A DNA stretch of 22,292 bases. Source: a virus. The stretch is taken from IMG/VR virus record IMGVR_UViG_3300028392_000316, positions 1 through 22,292 of that record. One strand, written 5' to 3'. Positions 12,347-18,865 of this stretch are shown one piece after another. Made by a program: the position numbers and the translations under genes. The notes beneath the pieces are model-generated. The model saw nothing but the letters and a program-made list of their open reading frames with translations. It was not told the origin of the DNA and ran no database searches. Within the stretch, counting starts at the first letter, position 1, and the number at the start of each line of letters is the position of its first letter.

Positions 12347-14560
12347 CTAGGTTGTTGGAATGTTGTCAAAGATTGTTGTTTCTGCACCAGCAGTGCCAGC
12401 ACGAGCAACAAGTTTCACAGTGTTTGGAAGAGTTCCGTCACGGAAGTAAAGTCCTGCAAGGTTTGCACCTGGGTTTGTGATTGCACTTGTGCATCGTTGC
12501 AAGATTGCCCTTCCGCCACCGCTTGCCTCACCAATCGTGACCAAGCCGTTGAGGGACTGCAAGTTTCCTGCTTGCACGTTTCCTGTCTGGGTGATTCTTG
12601 CAACGGTGTTTCCTGCGCTATCTGAACATGAAAGCAGTGATGTTGCTTGACCGCTTGCACCACGAATAGCCAAGCCAACAGTGCCAGCACTACGAGCCGT
12701 GATTGAAGCCTGTGCAGGAGTGCTGACAGTACCAGCCACAGTCTGAGAACCAGTCGTAGTGTTGGCATACGAAACAGTGAATGTTGAAGTGTTAGACACA
12801 GCCGTGACCACAGCACCAGTTGTGTTGTAGCCAGTAGGTGTCACACCGGCCACCACAATGATGTCACCCACAGCAAGGTTCGTTGCCGAAGTCATTGTTA
12901 GTGTGGCAGTTGTGCCTGTGCCTGAAGCCGCCGTTGTAGCACCACCGACAGATGAGGTGATTGGTGTGGTTGATCCCGAATAGATTTGGGCAACAGCGTT
13001 GCGACCACCGAGGACAGTTGCGGCCTGTGCTTGCCACTGAGTCAAATCGGCAGTTTGGGCTGATACACCTCTAAATGCGGAAACAATAACAGTAGATTGT
13101 CCAGCACCAATAGATAAACGAGCAGGATAAATACCCGACAAGTTACTGCTAATACCACCAAATGCAGTCATCGTCAGGTAAGAAGTTCCTGATGAATCTT
13201 GTAGTTGCAACAGGTCAGCAGTCTGAGAAACAAACCCCTTCAGAATCAACGGCTTTACACCGACAGCCTCAGACGTAATCGTGTGACCGCCAACAGTGAA
13301 AGCGTTAGCCGAAGCAAGTTTGGCAACACCCGACAACTGAGCCAAAGGCAACGTGCCAGAAGTAATGTTCGAAGCATTAGTGGTGTCAGTCGTTGCAGAA
13401 GTTGCAAGACCCGTAATCGAACTGGTCGCAATGCCAGTAATGTTCGAAGCCACAGCCGACAAACTCGGAGTTACCTGCTGCCACATTGTTCCAACAAAAG
13501 TTGAGCTAGAAGTACCAGCAGAAATACGGCGATACGCCACACCAAGATAGTTGACAAGGTCACCCTTGGCGTAAGAAGTAGAGGCAGCCCAATCAGCAAT
13601 AGCCACACCATTCAGGCTTGACTGAGCCAGACCTGCCGTAGCGATCTTTGCATCAGTAACAGTGGCATCAGTTGGGGTTGCCGTCACCGTAGCAGAACCA
13701 CCAAGACTAATAGCCGAACCGTTCACCGTCACCGATGAGTTCACAAGCTTGGCATTAGTCACAGTCGAAGCAGTCAGGTTGCCACCGTCAAGGACAGTCA
13801 GGCCAGTAGTGACACCGGTACCGCCAAGAGTCGTTGACAAGGCAGCCGACAAACTCGCAGCCGTACCCGTAGTGTTCTGGTTCAACGTAGCGACACGGGC
13901 AGCAGCAAGAGTGCCAGAAGTAATGTTTGAAGCGTTAGTGGTGTCAGTGGTTGCTGAGGTGGCAAGGCCAGTCACCTGACTTGAAGCAACAGTGACAGGA
14001 TCAGAACCAGCCACACCATGAGTTGAAGCATGAGCTGTCGGTGTTCGTGCATCGGTTAGGCGTGAGTCAGAAGTGACCACAGCCGTACCGGTAATCTTCG
14101 AAGGACTCAGAGTCGTGGCAATCTTTGCATCTGTAACCGAAGCATCGGTCGGAACTCGAGTGTCTGAAAGTCTAGAGTCAGAAGTGACGACAGCCGTTCC
14201 AGTAATCTTAGAAGGACTTAGAGTCGTAGCAATCTTTGCATCTGTAACCGAAGCATCGGTCGGAACTCGAGTGTCTGAAAGTCTAGAGTCAGCGGTTACG
14301 ACAGCCGTTCCAGTGATTGCTGAAGGACTAATGCCTGACGCTGGTGCTTTGCCTGCCACCGTAGAATCAAGGGCCGTCAGACGGGCTGTAACGGTCGCAG
14401 AGCCACCTTGAGGATTCACCCCTAGTGTGGACTCAATCGCCTCAATAGCGTCGTTAGCGTTGCTGTGTTGGGCAGCATGAGGCACTGTGGCCGAGTCAAG
14501 GGTATCCGTTGCAGTTGGATTGGTGAAAGAATCCAAACCGCCAGGAAAGGCAGACGCCAT
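12347..14560 (-). CDS. Repeat-rich fibre protein, possible head fibre, with chitin-binding-like module
   Basis: The 737-residue protein is rich in Thr, Ser, Ala and Gly, as in trimeric phage fibres. Residues 1-50 (D-S-F-T-N-P-T-A-T-D-T-L and V-P-H-A-A-Q-H-S-N) form a conserved virion-attachment segment known from actinophage virion proteins. Residues 80-170 hold three tandem copies of I-T-G-T-A-V-V-T, then D-S-R-L-x-D-x-R. T-G-L-A-T-S-A-T-T-D-T-T-N-A-S-N occurs twice (197-212 and 383-398). Residues 324-361 (W-A-A-S-T-S-Y-A-K-G-D-L-V-N-Y-L-G-V-A-Y, then W) match a CBM5/12 chitin-binding pattern. Residues 540-612 are a beta module with G-D-I-I-V-V. The C-terminus A-T-I-F-D-N-I-P-like segment may be the tip. 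The gene lies between the head and connector genes. Confidence 0.82.
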   Translation of the reverse strand: MASAFPGGLDSFTNPTATDTLDSATVPHAAQHSNANDAIEAIESTLGVNPQGGSATVTARLTALDSTVAGKAPASGISPSAITGTAVVTADSRLSDTRVPTDASVTDAKIATTLSPSKITGTAVVTSDSRLSDTRVPTDASVTDAKIATTLSPSKITGTAVVTSDSRLTDARTPTAHASTHGVAGSDPVTVASSQVTGLATSATTDTTNASNITSGTLAAARVATLNQNTTGTAASLSAALSTTLGGTGVTTGLTVLDGGNLTASTVTNAKLVNSSVTVNGSAISLGGSATVTATPTDATVTDAKIATAGLAQSSLNGVAIADWAASTSYAKGDLVNYLGVAYRRISAGTSSSTFVGTMWQQVTPSLSAVASNITGIATSSITGLATSATTDTTNASNITSGTLPLAQLSGVAKLASANAFTVGGHTITSEAVGVKPLILKGFVSQTADLLQLQDSSGTSYLTMTAFGGISSNLSGIYPARLSIGAGQSTVIVSAFRGVSAQTADLTQWQAQAATVLGGRNAVAQIYSGSTTPITSSVGGATTAASGTGTTATLTMTSATNLAVGDIIVVAGVTPTGYNTTGAVVTAVSNTSTFTVSYANTTTGSQTVAGTVSTPAQASITARSAGTVGLAIRGASGQATSLLSCSDSAGNTVARITQTGNVQAGNLQSLNGLVTIGEASGGGRAILQRCTSAITNPGANLAGLYFRDGTLPNTVKLVARAGTAGAETTIFDNIPTT
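14118..14292 (-). repeat. 111-bp tandem repeat within the fibre gene
   Basis: The sequence at 14118-14181 is repeated without mismatch at 14229-14292 (64 bp identical), a period of 111 bp or 37 codons. Partial copies extend on both sides. At the protein level the unit includes S-R-L-S-D-T-R-V-P-T-D-A-S-V-T and ends A-V-V-T-S-D. The high base identity, beyond what the protein requires, indicates recent duplication. Confidence 0.9.
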
Positions 14561-14580
14561 CAGAACTCCTTGAGATAGAA

Positions 14581-14614
14581 CTCGGTGACAGCGCAGGGGT
14601 TCACTGCCACCGAG
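14581..14614 (-). terminator. Strong stem-loop after the glycosyltransferase gene
   Basis: The minus-strand transcript can form an 11-bp stem (CUCGGUGGCAG with CUGUCACCGAG, one G-U pair), extendable by two pairs. It starts 3 bases after the stop of the glycosyltransferase gene. No long U tract follows, and the fibre gene's AAGGAG lies directly downstream. It may be a leaky terminator, an RNA-processing site or a stability element rather than a full stop. Confidence 0.55.
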
Positions 14615-14617
14615 AGA

Positions 14618-15307
14618 TTAGTTGTTGTGCGCTTTCCACATTTCGTGCTGGCGTTGATCTAGCCAGAACTGCTTGTGGTGTCCAAGAATTGCGCCAGTGT
14701 GGGCAAAGATGGGGAAACCTAGAGCCGTCGCCTTACGGCAAAATAGCAAGTCCTCGCTGAACCAACGGCCGTCAATAGCGCCATCAAAGAACCAGCACCA
14801 ATCAGAGCCTTGGTTTGGATTCGCCTTTTCACGCATTGCCTCGAGGACAGAACGGTGAACCAGAAGGCAACCAGTTCCAGCACCGTCAATCTGAAAGATT
14901 TCATTCTTCGGATAGTTGTCAATCGGAATCATTGCACCGTCAGCTGACAACTGATAGATCGCAGGGACAGGGCGAAGAGCCTCATTCTCAAAGAATGCTG
15001 CGAAGACTAGACCGGCAACAATCGGACGGTCATCCTTGTGGGCAGTTTCAACTAGAAGGTCGAAAGCCGACAAAGGCAACGACTGGTCAGAGTCAATCAT
15101 CAACAACCAGTCAGCGTGAGAATCGTCCAGAAAGTTCTTCACGATCAAGTTGCGAGTTCGAGCTAGAAGTCCAAGACCCTGCACAGTTTGCAAAGAGTCA
15201 ATCCTTGGTCGACGCTCACGCATCAAACCCACAAGGTCAATAGTCAGTTGAGTGTCAATCGAGCCATCGTGCGGAATAGCGATGCAAACAGTTTCCCGTG
15301 ACCTCAT
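14618..15307 (-). CDS. GT-A fold glycosyltransferase (family 2-like)
   Basis: The enzyme transfers a sugar from a nucleotide-sugar donor. Its 229 residues show V-C-I-A-I-P-H-D-G (7-15), a nucleotide-binding start, then A-R-T-R-N-L-I-V (49-56). The metal-binding D-S-D is at 72-74 in L-M-I-D-S-D-Q. A G-A-G-T-G-C-L-L-V-H-R motif is at 142-152, and S-E-D-L-L-F-C-R-K-A (184-193) supplies the likely catalytic acid pair. H210 and H211 in I-L-G-H-H could be a third metal ligand. Genes of this type lie next to capsid or fibre genes in many actinophages, where some glycosylate virion proteins. Here the neighbours are the major capsid protein and the fibre, the two likely targets. ATG 15307 overlaps the preceding gene (ATGA). 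Confidence 0.88.
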   Translation of the reverse strand: MRSRETVCIAIPHDGSIDTQLTIDLVGLMRERRPRIDSLQTVQGLGLLARTRNLIVKNFLDDSHADWLLMIDSDQSLPLSAFDLLVETAHKDDRPIVAGLVFAAFFENEALRPVPAIYQLSADGAMIPIDNYPKNEIFQIDGAGTGCLLVHRSVLEAMREKANPNQGSDWCWFFDGAIDGRWFSEDLLFCRKATALGFPIFAHTGAILGHHKQFWLDQRQHEMWKAHNN

Positions 15308-15450
15308 CGAGTTTCACGATCCGTAGTGGTCACCCGAATGTCCGAAATCTGGTCGACAGTTTCCAACACTTGCTCAATCGTGCCGTCAGCTTCAAGCACC
15401 TTCTCGATGGCGATTGCAGCCTCAAGAAGTAAAGTCTTAACTTTCCCCAT
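15304..15450 (-). CDS. Small helical protein of 48 residues between capsid and glycosyltransferase genes
   Basis: ATG 15450 gives M-G-K-V-K-T-L-L-L-E-A-A-I-A-I-E-K-V-L-E, an amphipathic helix. It is followed by D-G-T-I-E-Q-V-L-E-T-V-D-Q and an end T-T-D-R-E-T-R. AGGGG lies about 7 bases upstream. The TGA overlaps the glycosyltransferase start (ATGA), so the two are probably co-translated. Such a tiny coupled partner could bind the glycosyltransferase or the capsid, but I do not recognise a family. Confidence 0.68.
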   Translation of the reverse strand: MGKVKTLLLEAAIAIEKVLEADGTIEQVLETVDQISDIRVTTTDRETR

Positions 15451-15480
15451 TGTCCATCCCCTGATGTAGTGAAGTGCCAA

Positions 15481-15514
15481 GTGGCGACCCTAGACCTAAG
15501 CCTAGAGCCGCCAC
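15481..15514 (-). terminator. 15-bp uninterrupted stem-loop after the major capsid gene
   Basis: In the minus-strand RNA GUGGCGGCUCUAGGC pairs with GUCUAGGGUCGCCAC around the loop UUAG. All 15 positions pair, three of them G-U. It begins 14 bases after the capsid stop (TAA 15531-15529). No U tract follows, so it is better seen as a partial terminator or 3' stabiliser for abundant capsid mRNA. Confidence 0.65.
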
Positions 15515-15528
15515 CCGACGGGTTCAGA

Positions 15529-16875
15529 TTAGTAACCTGAAGGAGTGATTGCGCCAGTTCCGCTGATGCCAGAAACGGCCTTTGCGAAGCGGTGAATCAG
15601 TGCAGCGTAACCGTAGACCTGGAAACGAACGGTCAGGTTTGCAGACAGAACGTCTGGAAGAACGCGAGTCTTCACGCCTGATTCGAACAGGTAGGAGTCG
15701 CTGAACTTGCCAACCAAGATTGGTGACTGGTTCGTGCCAACAGTGTTCTTCAGTGTTGCGTCAACGTAGACAGGAACACCGTAGATAGAACCAACAAGAC
15801 CAGCAGCAGCGCCAGGAGCGGTTGTAACACCACCGGCGTTGAATGGGCCGTTGCCAGTTGGAACGATAAGCGGACGGCTCTGGCCATCAACTGCACTGGC
15901 TAGCCAGTACCAAGTTGAAGGAGCCATAACGATGGCTTCTACATCCTTGTAACGGTTTGTTACGACGTTGCTGATTGCCTTCGTGATAGCAGTCAGACCG
16001 CCAGTTGCTGAAGGAGTGGTTTCAGTCCAAGTGGTTGGAATACCGTTTGTGGTATCCGTACCAAGTGTGACGAAGCCCTTCAGTGAGCCAGCAGTTCCAG
16101 CGCCGTTACCTGCAACAGCAGTGTTCAACTGCAATGCGTAGTCAGCCATCAAGTCGCCGAAGATTAGCTTGTCAAGACCACCAGCGATAGGGCTTTGCTC
16201 GATTAGCTGAATGCTCACGTTTTCGAAGCCACTAATAGTTTCTACACGACCAGTAACGGTTGAGGTTACAAGGTCGCGAGGTGACGTTGGAGCGTAGGTG
16301 CTTGAGTTGTCAGCAGCCTGGAAACCAGTGCGTGAACCTGTGGTGATAGCAGGAATGTTGATGCTATCAGTGCCAGCAGGAAGCGCCATGTTGGTTGTTA
16401 GGTTTGCAGTAACACGAGCCGCACGAGCGAACTCTGCGTATTCGTTGATTAGGTACAAAGGTGGAACAAAGTCGCCACCGCTTGTGTCGGTGCGGTTGAT
16501 GTCACGAAGTTCAACAGCCATTTCAGCCTGGTGGCGGTTAAGGCGGTCGAATGAATCGCGGTCACCACGAAGCTGTGAGTTGATCATGTCGCGAACGAAA
16601 GAGTTGTCTGAACCCTTGTCGTAAGTCATGGCCTCACGAGTAACAACGGCAGAACCGAAGGTTGGAACATTCGCAGCAGCGCGAACTTCCTTGAGTTCAG
16701 CAGTACGAGCCTCAAGAGCCTCTGCTGCTTCAATCTTGCTGTCGAGATCCTTGATCTCTGCGTGACGTGCTTCTGCTGCATCTAGTGCCTCAGTAGTCAC
16801 TTCACCAGCAAGGAGTGCCTCAGCATCAGCTGCGGCGGTAGCGCGAGATTCGCGCAAAGAGTCCAACATGGACAT
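15529..16875 (-). CDS. HK97-fold major capsid protein
   Basis: The 448-residue protein forms the icosahedral shell. Residues 1-70 are a charged helical region (L-L-A-G-E-V-T-T-E-A-L-D-A-A-E-A-R, then E-A-L-E-A-R-T-A-E-L-K-E-V), equivalent to the delta or scaffolding domain that the neighbouring protease removes. The mature fold follows: F-V-P-P-L-Y-L-I-N-E (136-145), I-N-I-P-A-I-T-T-G (172-180), then G-F-E-N-V-S-I-Q-L-I-E-Q-S-P (215-228), I-M-A-P-S-T-W-Y-W-L (315-324), S-I-Y-G-V-P-V-Y-V and a final F-R-V/Q-V-Y-G-Y-A-A-L-like strand. AAGGAG lies 5 bases before ATG 16875; a second ATG two codons later is weaker. It is flanked by RNA stem-loops on both sides, fitting high expression. Confidence 0.96.
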   Translation of the reverse strand: MSMLDSLRESRATAAADAEALLAGEVTTEALDAAEARHAEIKDLDSKIEAAEALEARTAELKEVRAAANVPTFGSAVVTREAMTYDKGSDNSFVRDMINSQLRGDRDSFDRLNRHQAEMAVELRDINRTDTSGGDFVPPLYLINEYAEFARAARVTANLTTNMALPAGTDSINIPAITTGSRTGFQAADNSSTYAPTSPRDLVTSTVTGRVETISGFENVSIQLIEQSPIAGGLDKLIFGDLMADYALQLNTAVAGNGAGTAGSLKGFVTLGTDTTNGIPTTWTETTPSATGGLTAITKAISNVVTNRYKDVEAIVMAPSTWYWLASAVDGQSRPLIVPTGNGPFNAGGVTTAPGAAAGLVGSIYGVPVYVDATLKNTVGTNQSPILVGKFSDSYLFESGVKTRVLPDVLSANLTVRFQVYGYAALIHRFAKAVSGISGTGAITPSGY

Positions 16876-16910
16876 GGCTACTCCTTAAAAGTAGGTTAGT
16901 GGGTTATTGA

Positions 16911-16961
16911 GTCGCCGAGGCAGAAGCGTCGGGGACATCTCTAAGGGATTGCCCCTAGAGA
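16911..16961 (-). terminator. Two stem-loops between the capsid protease and major capsid genes
   Basis: The first (16961-16938) has ten pairs, UCUCUAGGGG with CCCUUAGAGA, loop CAAU, one G-U. It contains the protease stop codon TAG. The second (16936-16911) pairs GUCCCCGA with UCGGCGAC around the loop with one mismatch. Together they may reduce read-through or cut the transcript so that capsid mRNA is made or kept separately. No U tract is seen. Confidence 0.5.
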
Positions 16962-18865
16962 GAATCAAGTTTGAACTTCAGCGCAACTTTACGCTTGCGA
17001 AGTTCGAGGTCATCTTCGACAGAATCTTCAGAACGCATTCCGACAGATGAAGCGTCATAGGCTGGCCACGTCACAACCGAAACCTCAAACAGGTTCAAGT
17101 CGGTTAGTGTGCGAAGACCTTCCTCGCGAGTGTCACCTCCAGGAGCAACACTGAAAGCGAATGACATCTTGTCAACGTCGCCACGAGTAAGAGCCGAAGC
17201 CAACTCGGCAGCGCGAGGATTCGAAGGGTCAAGCGTTGCTTCCATGCGAAGACCGACATTGTCCTCAGATAGAACCAACGTGCCACCCTGAGTCGAAGCC
17301 AACGGCAACTGGTCGGTGTCATGGTTGACAAGTAGGAACACTGGGTCGCCAGACTTCAATGATCGAGTGAAAGCGCCAGGCGCAATCATCTCGCGGAAGT
17401 TTAGACCGGTTGCTTCCTTGTTGAACTGTGCAGCATAACCACCAATTCGAAGTGAACCATCATCGGTAGCAACAGCACGAACCTCAGCCTCAAAGGTTAG
17501 ACGTTCAGCGGAAGCAATAGCAGACTTGCGTTCTTCAATCATTAGACCCTCACTAAGTTCAGCGGAGCGAGGCTCGAAAGGCACAACCAAGGTTGGATCT
17601 TCGAACTGAGTCGCCATCTTGTCGTAATAGTCAGAAACCTTCGTCTTGATAGTGGCAATGTCCTCTTCAGGAATGTCCACGCCACCACGAGCGCCATTCA
17701 AGACACCAGCCACAGCAAAGATTCCACGAGGAATAGCAGTCAAAGTTCCGCCAATAATGTCAGCGAACTGCAACTTGTAGCCGCCAAACTGACCCTTCTT
17801 GTCAGGGTTGACATAGAAGAAGGCTTGAGCGTACTTGTTCCAATCGCCATTAGCCCAATCACGAACACGACCCTCAGCAGCTGAAGATTCCCACTTGTAG
17901 TCGCGAGAGCCAATCGGCAAATCTGTTGAGCCTGAAGCAGAGCGCATACCGTCGATTGACTGCATCATGTGGTCAGCAATAGTAGGCTCATCGCCCATGT
18001 CATCCTCATCCACACCCTGAGCATCCAATGGGTCAGGTGAAGGCTGAGTAACTTCCTCGCCAAGCGAAGCGGTCAGTTGCCACTTGTAGAACTGCTGGTC
18101 GTCAATAGCGCCAGCAATGAAATTGGCGATTCCCTGCTGGTTGAAAGCGACAGCGCAATCAAACACATCAGCAAGTTCATCCAAGAACACATCGTTGGCA
18201 GTCAGAAGGTCACGAGCAAGGCTCATAGGATCTTGACCGGGCTTTGCATCCTGCAAGTATCCAAGCATTGCGAACTCTGCAAGGTGGAACGGAGCAACTG
18301 AACCAATCTTGCGAAGGTTCTCAGCAATCGGGTCAATGAGTTCGTAGGCGGTTTCATAAATCTTCTGGAACAGCTTGTGGTATTCGCTGAAGTCAGCGCC
18401 CTTCACGTTCCAATGTGCGCCATGAGCGCGGAAGTAAAACTGAACCGCAGTTCCAAGCAACTCGCTCAACTCTTCGACTAGGTCGGGAGTTGACTCCGAA
18501 TCTCTTTTCTCCATTGTTTCTCCAATGATAAGTGCTGAACGTGCAGCCATTTTGTCGCGAATAGAACGTGACCATGCGAACCCTGCATCCCCACCCCAAG
18601 CAGACCAAGCCACGCGGCCAGCACTTGGGAAACCATCTTCGCCAGAATTGAAGCCAGTTGCCTTCTTGTCGACCTCATGACGTGCAAAGAATGAATACAT
18701 TCTCAGCACAGTTTCGAGCGACATACGCCTTCCAGCCGCCAAATCGCTCGCACGCTTGCGACCGGTGTCAGTGAAGCCTGAGCCAGCCTTGCCGTCAGCA
18801 ATCCAGCCAAGAGCCTTCTGAGCCTCGTCACGAACAGTCTGTGGTGGTCGGAAAGTATCAGCCAT
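16955..18865 (-). CDS. Multidomain prohead protease with internal Dps/ferritin-like domain
   Basis: The C-terminal part (about 455-612) is an HK97-type prohead serine protease that cuts the capsid delta domain. The likely catalytic triad is H515 (L-V-N-H-D), S568 (K-M-S-F-A-F) and E594 (L-F-E-V-S), with M-I-A-P-G-A-F (493-499) and W-P-A-Y (600-603). Residues 320-420 are a conserved phage region (R-V-R-D-W-A, then G-Y-K-L-Q-F-A-D-I, A-I-P-R-G-I-F-A, A-R-G-G-V-D-I-P-E). Residues 1-108 carry another (R-H-E-V-D-K, P-S-A-G-R-V-A-W, W-G-G-D-A-G). Residues about 128-268 look like a Dps subunit, with H151 (A-H-W-N-V-K-G), H163, D178 and E182 spaced as the ferroxidase ligands of that family. The total of 636 residues is about three times a usual protease. 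ATG 18865 overlaps the portal stop (TAATG). Confidence 0.88.
   Translation of the reverse strand: MADTFRPPQTVRDEAQKALGWIADGKAGSGFTDTGRKRASDLAAGRRMSLETVLRMYSFFARHEVDKKATGFNSGEDGFPSAGRVAWSAWGGDAGFAWSRSIRDKMAARSALIIGETMEKRDSESTPDLVEELSELLGTAVQFYFRAHGAHWNVKGADFSEYHKLFQKIYETAYELIDPIAENLRKIGSVAPFHLAEFAMLGYLQDAKPGQDPMSLARDLLTANDVFLDELADVFDCAVAFNQQGIANFIAGAIDDQQFYKWQLTASLGEEVTQPSPDPLDAQGVDEDDMGDEPTIADHMMQSIDGMRSASGSTDLPIGSRDYKWESSAAEGRVRDWANGDWNKYAQAFFYVNPDKKGQFGGYKLQFADIIGGTLTAIPRGIFAVAGVLNGARGGVDIPEEDIATIKTKVSDYYDKMATQFEDPTLVVPFEPRSAELSEGLMIEERKSAIASAERLTFEAEVRAVATDDGSLRIGGYAAQFNKEATGLNFREMIAPGAFTRSLKSGDPVFLLVNHDTDQLPLASTQGGTLVLSEDNVGLRMEATLDPSNPRAAELASALTRGDVDKMSFAFSVAPGGDTREEGLRTLTDLNLFEVSVVTWPAYDASSVGMRSEDSVEDDLELRKRKVALKFKLDSL

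Noticed and set aside
12344-12625. Plus-strand frame rich in cysteine, resembling a metallothionein or small secreted toxin
   Set aside because: It lies wholly antisense to the C-terminal part of the fibre gene; cysteines arise from complementing Thr/Ala/Gln codons there. No ribosome-binding site or neighbour gene on that strand.
14118-14292. Direct repeats considered as a CRISPR-like array
   Set aside because: The repeats are 111 bp, in frame and part of the fibre coding sequence, with no short repeat-spacer alternation.
13662-14411. Plus-strand frames with long Val/Ala/Glu-rich repeats
   Set aside because: They are mirror images of the fibre's repeats read on the other strand and have no independent start signals.
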